A DNA stretch of 22,559 nucleotides from assembly GCA_050259815.1 (NCBI GenBank), contig JBLNBI010000031.1, positions 1 through 22,559 of the forward strand, given 5' to 3'. Shown here piece by piece: positions 16,154-22,559 of the stretch; position 1 is the first letter of the stretch, and every line of letters begins with the position of its first letter. The position numbers were made by a program, and so were the translations under genes. The notes under the pieces were generated by a model. It was not told where the DNA came from. It saw nothing but the letters and a program-made list of their open reading frames with translations, and searched no databases. Source of the stretch: JAGTRP01 sp050259815. GTDB lineage: Bacteria; Pseudomonadota; Gammaproteobacteria; Burkholderiales; Rhodocyclaceae.

Positions 16154-16181
16154 ATTATAGCCCGGCGCGAAGTTCCGTGAA
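16154..16181 (-). promoter_or_regulatory. Promoter of the RNB exonuclease gene, possibly leaderless
   Basis: The minus strand has TTCACG (16181-16176), 16 bp, then perfect TATAAT (16159-16154). The ATG begins after six more bases, so its A falls where transcription should begin. The esterase stop codon TAA is inside the TATAAT. There is no SD upstream of the ATG. Confidence 0.5.
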
Positions 16182-16739
16182 CTCAATGATTTGGGATATG
16201 TATTCGGGAAACTTCGTGAAGCTGTGGTCGCCCCCTTCCAGGATCGTCTGCCGGCAGCCGGCGTAGTGCTCGGCGGCGTGGCGCCAGTCCAGGACTTCGT
16301 CGCCGGTTTCCAGGAGCAGGAGGTAGCGATCCGGGGTCGGGTGGGGCACGACCTGGGCAAGGAGTTGGCCGGCGTGCTCCCGGGTGAAGGTGAAATGCTC
16401 GCCGGTGTGGAAGTTGTCGTGCTCCCCGAGGAAGAGTCCCAGGTCCAGGCGGTGGATCACCGCCGGATTGACCAGGACCGCCCGCAGGTCGTGCTTCTCG
16501 GCCAAGTAGGTGGCGTAGTGGCCGCCCAGGGAACTGCCGACCAGGGTAACCGGCCCGTCGGCGGCCTTGATGACTGCCTCTGCTGCCGCGATGGCTTCTT
16601 CGGGTACCGGCGACAGGGCGGGGCAATGGAAGCGGTCCGCGATCCCCATTTCTGCCATCCGTTCCCCCATCAACCTCGCCTTCCAGGAGGAGGGCGAGGA
16701 ACAGAAACCGTGCAGGTAGAGGATTACTGGGCGGCCCAC
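16155..16739 (-). CDS. YqiA/YcfP-family alpha/beta hydrolase (esterase), GTG start
   Basis: Small cytoplasmic esterase-like hydrolase, 194 aa from the GTG at 16739. It matches the E. coli YqiA pattern from end to end: ILYLHGFCSSPSSWKA, nucleophile Ser70 in VGSSLGGHYATYLAEKH, LVNPAVI, acid Asp147 in LETGDEVLDWRHA, Cys162 in GCRQTILEGG and His172 in EGGDHSFTKFPEY. The physiological substrate of the family is not established. No ATG is available ahead of the first strand; the GTG overlaps the end of uppP by 16 nt and implies coupling. The first in-frame ATG (codon 24) would delete the oxyanion region. The uppP-yqiA pairing may be incidental. Confidence 0.88.
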   Translation of the reverse strand: MGRPVILYLHGFCSSPSSWKARLMGERMAEMGIADRFHCPALSPVPEEAIAAAEAVIKAADGPVTLVGSSLGGHYATYLAEKHDLRAVLVNPAVIHRLDLGLFLGEHDNFHTGEHFTFTREHAGQLLAQVVPHPTPDRYLLLLETGDEVLDWRHAAEHYAGCRQTILEGGDHSFTKFPEYISQIIEFTELRAGL

Positions 16740-17548
16740 TGCACGGCCCCGGTATAGCCGGTGACGATCACGACAATCCCGAAGGCGATGCGGTACCAGG
16801 CGAACAGGGAGAAGTCGTGGCTGGAAATGTAGCGCAGCAGCCAGCGTACGCAGAAGAAGGCGGAGATGAAGGCGGCGACGAAGCCCACGGCCCACATGCC
16901 CAGGTCGTCGGCGCTGAGCAGGGCCCGTTCCTTGTAGAGTTGGTAGAGGGACGCGATGATCAGGGTCGGAATGGCCAGGAAGAAGGAAAACTCGGTGGCC
17001 GCCTTGCGGGACAGGCCGAAGAGCAGGCCGCCGATGATGGTGGCGCCGGAGCGGGAGGTGCCGGGAATCAGGGCGAAGGCTTGGGCGATGCCCAGCTTCA
17101 GGGCGTCCAGGGGGGTCATGTCGTCTACCGACTCCACCCGGACAGTGTGCTTGCGGCGCTCGGCCCACAGGATGATGAAGGCGCCGAGGATGAAGGTGGT
17201 GGCGACGGTGGTGGAGTTGAACAGGTGGGCCTTTATCGCCTTGCCGAACAGGAGCCCTAGGATGGCCAGGGGCAAGAAGGCGATGGCGACGTTGAGGATG
17301 AATCTGCGGGCCTTGGGGTCCCGGCCGGCGTTGCCGAAGACGCTGGCCAGCTTCGCCCGATACTCCCAGACCACCGCCAGGATGGCGCCGGACTGGATGA
17401 CGATCTCGAATAGCTTGCCCCGCTCATCGTTGAAGTTGAGCAGTTCCCCGGCCAGGATGAGATGGCCCGTGGAGGACACCGGCAGAAATTCGGTCAGGCC
17501 TTCGACGAAACCGAGAATGAGGGCCTTGATGAGCAGCAGCGAATCCAT
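16724..17548 (-). CDS. uppP: Undecaprenyl-diphosphatase UppP (BacA)
   Basis: Polytopic membrane phosphatase, 274 aa, that dephosphorylates undecaprenyl pyrophosphate so the lipid carrier can be reused for peptidoglycan; overproduction gives bacitracin resistance. The two family motifs are intact: EGLTEFLPVSSTGH at 16-29 and IPGTSRSG at 161-168 with Arg166. About eight hydrophobic segments are visible. The length is typical. The start ATG has only a weak SD. A terminator-like hairpin lies just upstream, suggesting some separation from thiC and the cysteine-cluster gene. The esterase gene overlaps its end. Confidence 0.97.
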   Translation of the reverse strand: MDSLLLIKALILGFVEGLTEFLPVSSTGHLILAGELLNFNDERGKLFEIVIQSGAILAVVWEYRAKLASVFGNAGRDPKARRFILNVAIAFLPLAILGLLFGKAIKAHLFNSTTVATTFILGAFIILWAERRKHTVRVESVDDMTPLDALKLGIAQAFALIPGTSRSGATIIGGLLFGLSRKAATEFSFFLAIPTLIIASLYQLYKERALLSADDLGMWAVGFVAAFISAFFCVRWLLRYISSHDFSLFAWYRIAFGIVVIVTGYTGAVQWAAQ

Positions 17549-17563
17549 GGGGAATGTCCGGGG

Positions 17564-17589
17564 AAAAAAGAGCCCGGATTTTATCCCGG
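17564..17589 (-). terminator. Terminator-like hairpin after the cysteine-cluster gene
   Basis: On the minus strand an imperfect stem (CCGGGAT/ATCCGG, one bulged base, AAA loop) overlaps the gene's TAA. After GCTC it is followed by six T. This fits a weak intrinsic terminator for the thiC transcript, located 16-41 nt before the uppP start. Confidence 0.4.
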
Positions 17590-17820
17590 ACGGGTGGCCT
17601 GCTCCAATGCGGTGAGCCAGGTAAGGGCGTACTCCCGGTCGCTACCGCACATCTCCTCGGAAGCCTGCAGTCCGGAGCAGCAGGCAGGCCTTTCCGGCCG
17701 GCCGAAAAGGTCGCAGCGCAGGTCTGCGGCGAGGTGCCGGCAGGGTTCGCCTGCCGGCTTGTCCAGGGATGAGATGGAGGGGGCGATGCAGCACGCCCCG
17801 CATCCGGGCCGACAGTCCAG
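17581..17820 (-). CDS. YkgJ-family cysteine cluster protein, probable CTG start
   Basis: Small protein of 79 aa rich in cysteine, probably binding zinc or an Fe-S cluster; the function of the family is unknown. Visible: LDCRPGCGACCIAPSIS at the start, then KPAGEPCRHL, LRCDLFGRPERPACC and SEEMCG. Family members usually begin M(D/N)CRPGC, so the Leu codon CTG at 17820 takes the place of Met. GGAAGG (17833-17828), inside the end of thiC, is seven bases upstream. Another CTG at 17826 overlaps the thiC stop as CTGA. No ATG, GTG or TTG fits; the nearest in-frame ATG, 17979, is deep within thiC. Translation is probably coupled to thiC. The gene is real by composition; the exact start is inferred. 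Confidence 0.78.
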   Translation of the reverse strand: MDCRPGCGACCIAPSISSLDKPAGEPCRHLAADLRCDLFGRPERPACCSGLQASEEMCGSDREYALTWLTALEQATRPG

Positions 17821-17822
17821 GG

Positions 17823-19739
<1,917 letters not shown>

Positions 19740-19747
19740 GGGTGAAG

Positions 19748-19791
19748 CTCCTTGCTGGGAAGAGTGCTGCGGGCTTGAGACGCGCAAGGAG
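19748..19791 (-). promoter_or_regulatory. thiC: SD-sequestering hairpin of thiC (expression platform)
   Basis: CTCCTTGC (19791-19784) is perfectly complementary to GCAAGGAG (19755-19748), which contains the thiC SD. This 8-bp helix would hide the ribosome site. Together with the adjacent aptamer it indicates translational control by TPP. I do not see an obvious anti-sequestering strand. Confidence 0.7.
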
Positions 19792-19800
19792 AGACGGAAG

Positions 19801-19884
19801 TTCGTTTCCCTACGACGGCATGACCCGTACAGGTTCGGAGGGTATGTCTCAGTCGCCGCACTCAAGGGCGACACCCCTAACGAA
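19801..19884 (-). ncRNA. TPP riboswitch (THI element) of thiC
   Basis: The minus strand shows the conserved THI-box order: AGGGGTG, CTGAGA, ACCC, CGAACCTG, GGGTCATGCCG and CGTAGGGAA. A perfect P1 closing stem joins TTCGTT (19884-19879) to AACGAA (19806-19801). The 84-nt aptamer is 61 nt upstream of the thiC ATG. It binds thiamine pyrophosphate and lowers thiC expression. Confidence 0.95.
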
Positions 19885-19891
19885 GAGCTGC

Positions 19892-19920
19892 AAGTTACTG
19901 GAAATACAGGCAAAATGCAA
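19892..19920 (-). promoter_or_regulatory. thiC: Candidate thiC promoter
   Basis: TTGCAT (19920-19915), 17 bp, TAACTT (19897-19892) on the minus strand. The hexamers match the sigma70 consensus only moderately, but the predicted start, near 19885, falls exactly at the first base of the riboswitch P1 stem. Confidence 0.4.
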
Positions 19921-19943
19921 GAAATGCGGGGCCGGGGCTCAAG

Positions 19944-19965
19944 ATTTCGGTGATCCGTCCGAAAT
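19944..19965. repeat. Inverted repeat in the thiC/carbonic anhydrase divergent region
   Basis: ATTTCGG, eight bases, CCGAAAT: perfect 7-bp arms. It ends on the first base of a -10-like TATGTT (19965-19970) on the plus strand. It could be an operator for the carbonic anhydrase gene; the protein is unknown. Confidence 0.4.
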
Positions 19966-20012
19966 ATGTTAACCGAGCGTCGGATTCGTTCAGAAAAATA
20001 GAAGGGAAAACT

Positions 20013-21329
20013 ATGCGCCTCATCGCTGTGGCCGCGCTGATTGCCGCGCTGCCCTGGTCCGCGACTGCGGCACCGGTGTGGCAGACCGTCTCGGCCGAAC
20101 CGGGCAAGCGCATCGAGCTGGACCGTACCAGCATCAAGCGGGAAGAGGGGGGCAAGGTCCAGGCGACCGGCCGCATCATCCTGGAGCGCGAAATTCCCGA
20201 CCCGAAGAGCGGGGCCGGCTACCGGGTGATCGAAGCGACGACCCGCTACGACTGCGGGTCCCGCAACGCGGCGACCATCCGGCGGGTGTTCAAGAAGAAC
20301 GAATCCGAAGTGCTGCGGGACGAAGAGCAGAAACCCGTCGAACTGCCCGTGCGCAGCGGCACCCTGGACGACAAGGTGCTGCGGGAGGTCTGCCGGCCCG
20401 GCAAGGACGACATCAAGACGGTGGCGGACAAAGCCAACGATGCCGCCGGCCAGCTGAAGTCGGCCAACGAGGGGCTGGTCAAGGCGGAAGCCAAGGTGGC
20501 AAAGCCGGCCGTGCCCCTGAAGACCGTCGCCAAGATCGAGGAAAAACCGGCCTATGTCCGGCCCGAACCTATTGCTCCCCTCTATCGGGCGGCGAGGAAG
20601 GCGAAGATCGAGCCGATGCGCGAGGCGGCGGTTGAGCTGGCCGAGCGCCACGCCCATATCCATTGGTCCTACGACGGGGAGGGTGGGCCGGAGAACTGGG
20701 CGCGCATCGATCCCAAGAACACCCTCTGCGCCAGCGGCCAACGCCAGTCCCCCATCGATATCCGGGAGGGCATCAAGGTCGATCTGGAGCCGATCAAGTT
20801 CGATTACAAGCCGTCCCTGTTCCGCATCGTGGACAACGGCCACACCGTCCAGGTGGCCGTCGGCGAAGGTCGCATCACCCTCACCGGCAAGACCTACGAG
20901 CTGATCCAGTTCCACTTCCACAAGCCGGCCGAGGAGAAGATCAACGGCAAGGGCTTCGACATGGTGGCCCACCTGGTTCACCGGGCCGACGACGGGCAAC
21001 TGGCGGTGGTGGCTGTCCTGATGGAGAAGGGCCTGGAAAACCCCTTCATCCAGACCCTGTGGAACTACCTGCCCCTGGAAAGGAATCAGGAGGTGATGCC
21101 GCCCAGCCCGGCCGTCGACCTTTCCACCTTCCTGCCGGCTTCCCGCAACTACTACACCTACATGGGGTCCCTGACCACGCCGCCGTGCACGGAGGGGGTG
21201 CTGTGGCTAGTGATGCGCCAGCCGGTGCAGATTTCCGCCGAACAGGTCGGTATCTTCTCCCGGCTGTACCGGAACAATGCCCGGCCGATCCAGTCGGCTT
21301 CGGGGCGGCTCATCAAGGAGAGCCGTTGA
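20013..21329 (+). CDS. Exported surface-adhesin-E-like domain fused to alpha-carbonic anhydrase
   Basis: Predicted periplasmic protein, 438 aa, hydrating CO2 to bicarbonate. Signal peptide 1-20 (LIAVAALIAALPWSATAA). Residues about 21-128 resemble the surface-adhesin protein E fold: RIELDRTSIKREEGG, YRVIEATTRYDC and REVC, with Cys81 and Cys127. A charged, partly helical linker spans about 129-213. The alpha-carbonic anhydrase domain starts near HWSYDG (217). Zinc ligands are His301, His303 and His320; the proton-shuttle equivalent is His277 (DNGHTVQV), the gatekeeper Thr388 (SLTTPPC), and Cys239/Cys392 form the usual disulfide. Val318 replaces the usual second-shell Glu. The start was chosen for the signal peptide and the GAAGGGA SD; an ATG at 19950 would spoil both. 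Divergent from thiC. Confidence 0.9.
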   Translation: MRLIAVAALIAALPWSATAAPVWQTVSAEPGKRIELDRTSIKREEGGKVQATGRIILEREIPDPKSGAGYRVIEATTRYDCGSRNAATIRRVFKKNESEVLRDEEQKPVELPVRSGTLDDKVLREVCRPGKDDIKTVADKANDAAGQLKSANEGLVKAEAKVAKPAVPLKTVAKIEEKPAYVRPEPIAPLYRAARKAKIEPMREAAVELAERHAHIHWSYDGEGGPENWARIDPKNTLCASGQRQSPIDIREGIKVDLEPIKFDYKPSLFRIVDNGHTVQVAVGEGRITLTGKTYELIQFHFHKPAEEKINGKGFDMVAHLVHRADDGQLAVVAVLMEKGLENPFIQTLWNYLPLERNQEVMPPSPAVDLSTFLPASRNYYTYMGSLTTPPCTEGVLWLVMRQPVQISAEQVGIFSRLYRNNARPIQSASGRLIKESR

Positions 21330-21355
21330 CCCCGTTTGGAGCATGATGATAAGTT
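21326..21355 (+). promoter_or_regulatory. Candidate promoter of the TetR gene
   Basis: TTGACC (21326-21331, overlapping the carbonic anhydrase stop), 18 bp, TAAGTT (21350-21355). The -35 is good and the -10 is poor. The -10 lies inside the left arm of the inverted repeat, so a bound repressor would block polymerase. Confidence 0.35.
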
Positions 21356-21383
21356 AATGACTCGTTGGTCATTAACTTATCAT
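21346..21383 (+). promoter_or_regulatory. Perfect 16-bp inverted repeat, probable TetR autoregulatory operator
   Basis: ATGATAAGTTAATGAC, six bases (TCGTTG), GTCATTAACTTATCAT. All 16 pairs match. The inner TTAATGAC/GTCATTAA has the form of many TetR operators. The right arm includes the first two bases of the TetR start codon. No T-run follows, so it is not an intrinsic terminator. Confidence 0.75.
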
Positions 21384-22017
21384 GTCCCAATCCGCAGTCC
21401 CTTCCCGCAAAAGACGCAAGGAGGCGCGCCCTTCCGAGCTGACGGCGGCGGCCCTCGAACTGTTCGTGGAAAAAGGCTTCGCCGCCACCCGCCTGGACGA
21501 TGTCGCCAAGCGGGCCGGGGTGTCCAAGGGCACCCTTTATCTCTATTTCGACAGCAAGGAAGCCCTCTTCAAGGCCGTCATCCAGGAGGGAATGGTGCCT
21601 GCCCTGGCCGAAGGCGAGGCAATTCTCGCGCGCCACGAGGGCAGTACTTTCGATCTGCTGGCGGCGCTTCTCAACGCCTGGTGGACCCTGATCGGCGAGA
21701 CCCACTTGTCTGGCATTCCCAAGCTGATGATTTCCGAGGCCCGGAATTTTCCCGAAGTCGCCCAGTTCTATTACGAAAAAGTCATCACCCGGGGGCGGGC
21801 CCTGGTCGGCGCTGCCCTGGAGCGGGGCATGGCCAGCGGCGAATTCCGGCCCATGGACGTCAACGTCTACATCGACGTCATCATCTCCCCGGTACTCATG
21901 CTCACCGTCTGGCGCCATTCCATGGCCTGCTGCCTGCAAGGCGAGCCGGAGCCCCGGGAATTCCTGGCCGTTCACCTCGATTTGCTGCGGCGGGGATTGC
22001 TATCGGCTCGGGTATAA
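21382..22017 (+). CDS. TetR/AcrR-family transcriptional regulator
   Basis: DNA-binding repressor, 211 aa. A basic N-terminus (SRKRRKEARPSEL) leads into a canonical TetR helix-turn-helix: ALELFVEKGFAATRLDDVAKRAGVSKGTLYLYFDSKEALF, about residues 24-63, with recognition helix near 47-55. The C-terminal ligand domain is helical and unassigned. The ATG lies in the right arm of a perfect inverted repeat and has no SD, so start efficiency is uncertain; no later in-frame start preserves the HTH. It follows carbonic anhydrase by 52 nt and precedes a PCMT-family gene by 59 nt. In related genomes this region often leads to a TolC-type efflux gene, so efflux control is plausible; the ligand is unknown. 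Confidence 0.93.
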   Translation: MSQSAVPSRKRRKEARPSELTAAALELFVEKGFAATRLDDVAKRAGVSKGTLYLYFDSKEALFKAVIQEGMVPALAEGEAILARHEGSTFDLLAALLNAWWTLIGETHLSGIPKLMISEARNFPEVAQFYYEKVITRGRALVGAALERGMASGEFRPMDVNVYIDVIISPVLMLTVWRHSMACCLQGEPEPREFLAVHLDLLRRGLLSARV

Positions 22018-22018
22018 T
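22013..22018 (+). promoter_or_regulatory. Consensus -10 overlapping the TetR stop codon
   Basis: TATAAT, with the TetR TAA at its centre. It would start transcription near 22025, upstream of the palindrome and PCMT-family gene. No -35 is recognisable at 16-19 bp, so an activator or a chance match must be considered. Confidence 0.4.
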
Positions 22019-22021
22019 CGA

Positions 22022-22040
22022 ATTTTATCGGACGTAAAAT
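22022..22040. repeat. AT-rich inverted repeat upstream of the PCMT-family gene
   Basis: ATTTTA, seven bases, TAAAAT. The arms are short and the right arm shares three bases with the left arm of the next palindrome. Only weak evidence for a protein site. Confidence 0.3.
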
Positions 22041-22059
22041 ATTAGCGTCTGCTAATATT
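22038..22059. promoter_or_regulatory. Palindrome upstream of the PCMT-family gene, possible operator
   Basis: AATATTAGC, GTCT, GCTAATATT: perfect 9-bp arms, AT-rich in a GC-rich genome, 17 bp before the ATG and downstream of the -10. It does not match the operator in front of tetR, so the binding protein cannot be named. Confidence 0.5.
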
Positions 22060-22076
22060 AAGAGCGGAGAGTCAGA

Positions 22077-22559
22077 ATGAACATTGAGCAAGCGCGCTTC
22101 AACATGATCGAGCAGCAGATTCGGCCCTGGGAAGTGCTGGATCCGGCGGTCCTGGACCTGCTTTTTGTCGTCAAGCGCGAGGATTTCGTGCCCCAGGCCT
22201 ATCGGACCCTGGCTTTTGCGGACCTGGAAGTACCCCTGGGCAACGGCCAGGTCATGCTGGCTCCCAAGATCGAAGCCCGCCTGCTGCAGGAACTGGGCGT
22301 CAAGAAAACCGACAAGGTGCTGGAAGTCGGCACCGGCAGCGGCTATATGGCCGCCCTCCTGGCCGCACGTGCCGAGCAGGTGACGACTGTCGAACTGCTG
22401 CCCGAACTGGCCCAGGCCGCCCGCCAGAACCTGGAGCAGGCCGGTGTCGCCAACGTCGCCGTCGAAACTGGCAATGGCCTGACCGGCTGGCCCCAGAAGG
22501 GGCCCTACGATGTCATCGTGATCTCCGGTTCCGTGCCGCTCCTGCCCTCCGACGTGCTG
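22077..22559 (+). CDS. Protein-L-isoaspartate O-methyltransferase family protein, N-terminal 161 codons, runs off right edge
   Basis: SAM-dependent methyltransferase of the PCMT family; the classical member repairs isoaspartyl residues in damaged proteins. The start MNIEQARFNMIEQQIRPWEVLD is typical of the proteobacterial variant. The SAM-binding motif I is VLEVGTGSGYMAALLA (residues 82-97), and the acidic motif is TVELLPELA. PYDVIVISGSVP near 145-156 is the post-strand region. The usual PCMT substrate loop is modest here (VPLGNGQVMLAP), so activity on isoaspartate is not certain. GGAGAG lies five bases upstream of the ATG. It is the first gene after tetR. The rest lies outside the window. 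Confidence 0.88.
   Translation, partial: MNIEQARFNMIEQQIRPWEVLDPAVLDLLFVVKREDFVPQAYRTLAFADLEVPLGNGQVMLAPKIEARLLQELGVKKTDKVLEVGTGSGYMAALLAARAEQVTTVELLPELAQAARQNLEQAGVANVAVETGNGLTGWPQKGPYDVIVISGSVPLLPSDVL

Noticed and set aside
16148..16360. Longer N-terminus (71 residues) for the RNase II-family gene
   Set aside because: The added part overlaps the esterase gene on the same strand, is low-quality sequence and precedes the strong -10.
16740..17168. Longer N-terminus for the YqiA-like esterase
   Set aside because: The upstream part is uppP read in another frame; family members begin right before the ILYLHGF strand.
19740..20999. Extension of the thiC frame upstream to about 1058 codons
   Set aside because: It would translate the TPP riboswitch and the antisense of the carbonic anhydrase gene; the ATG at 19739 has a proper SD and family-typical start.
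21346..21383. Intrinsic terminator after the carbonic anhydrase gene
   Set aside because: The stem is AT-rich, has no T-run after it and includes the tetR start codon; an operator fits better.

Overview
The window is a GC-rich (by eye roughly two-thirds G+C), densely packed stretch of chromosome. Gene content and order point to a betaproteobacterium, most likely Rhodocyclales (Azospira/Dechloromonas/Azoarcus-like): a Pil-Chp chemosensory operon beside a rubredoxin and thiD-thiE-hemL, an rnb-tonB-aroE-mtgA run, and a PCMT-family gene preceded by a TetR gene. This taxonomic call is inference from gene order and protein similarity recalled from memory. Almost everything is core housekeeping. I see no phage, insertion sequence, CRISPR array, tRNA or rRNA, and no clearly new multigene system. 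No gene-free stretch exceeds 300 bases; the longest is the 273-base thiC/carbonic anhydrase divergent region.

Layout. (1) 1-7143, minus strand: rubredoxin, then pilG-pilH-pilI-pilJ and the first 1106 codons of a giant CheA-like kinase (chpA/pilL), which runs off the left edge. This is the chemosensory pathway that controls type IV pili and twitching. No pilK lies between pilJ and the kinase. (2) 7220-10320, plus strand: thiD-thiE-hemL-gdx, tightly coupled by 8, 4 and 4 nt overlaps. It joins thiamine synthesis, tetrapyrrole precursor synthesis and a guanidinium exporter. (3) 10321-19739, minus strand, read from right to left: thiC, a small cysteine-cluster protein, uppP, a YqiA-like esterase, an RNase II-family exonuclease, a TonB-like protein, aroE, mtgA and mgtE. 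uppP and mtgA both serve the peptidoglycan lipid cycle and polymerisation. thiC carries a clear TPP riboswitch with a Shine-Dalgarno (SD)-sequestering hairpin and supplies HMP-P to the ThiD/ThiE enzymes encoded 10 kb away. (4) 20013-22559, plus strand: an exported protein that joins a surface-adhesin-E-like domain to an alpha-carbonic anhydrase, a TetR regulator whose start codon sits in a perfect 16-bp inverted repeat, and the start of a protein-L-isoaspartate methyltransferase-family gene preceded by its own palindromes.

The points most worth a second look are the adhesin-E/carbonic-anhydrase fusion, the TetR operator/start-codon overlap, two places where a consensus -10 (TATAAT) contains the stop codon of the upstream gene (one may produce a leaderless RNase mRNA), and a probable CTG start codon for the cysteine-cluster protein. 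Unusual starts are frequent here: TTG for pilG; GTG for gdx, tonB-like and yqiA-like.
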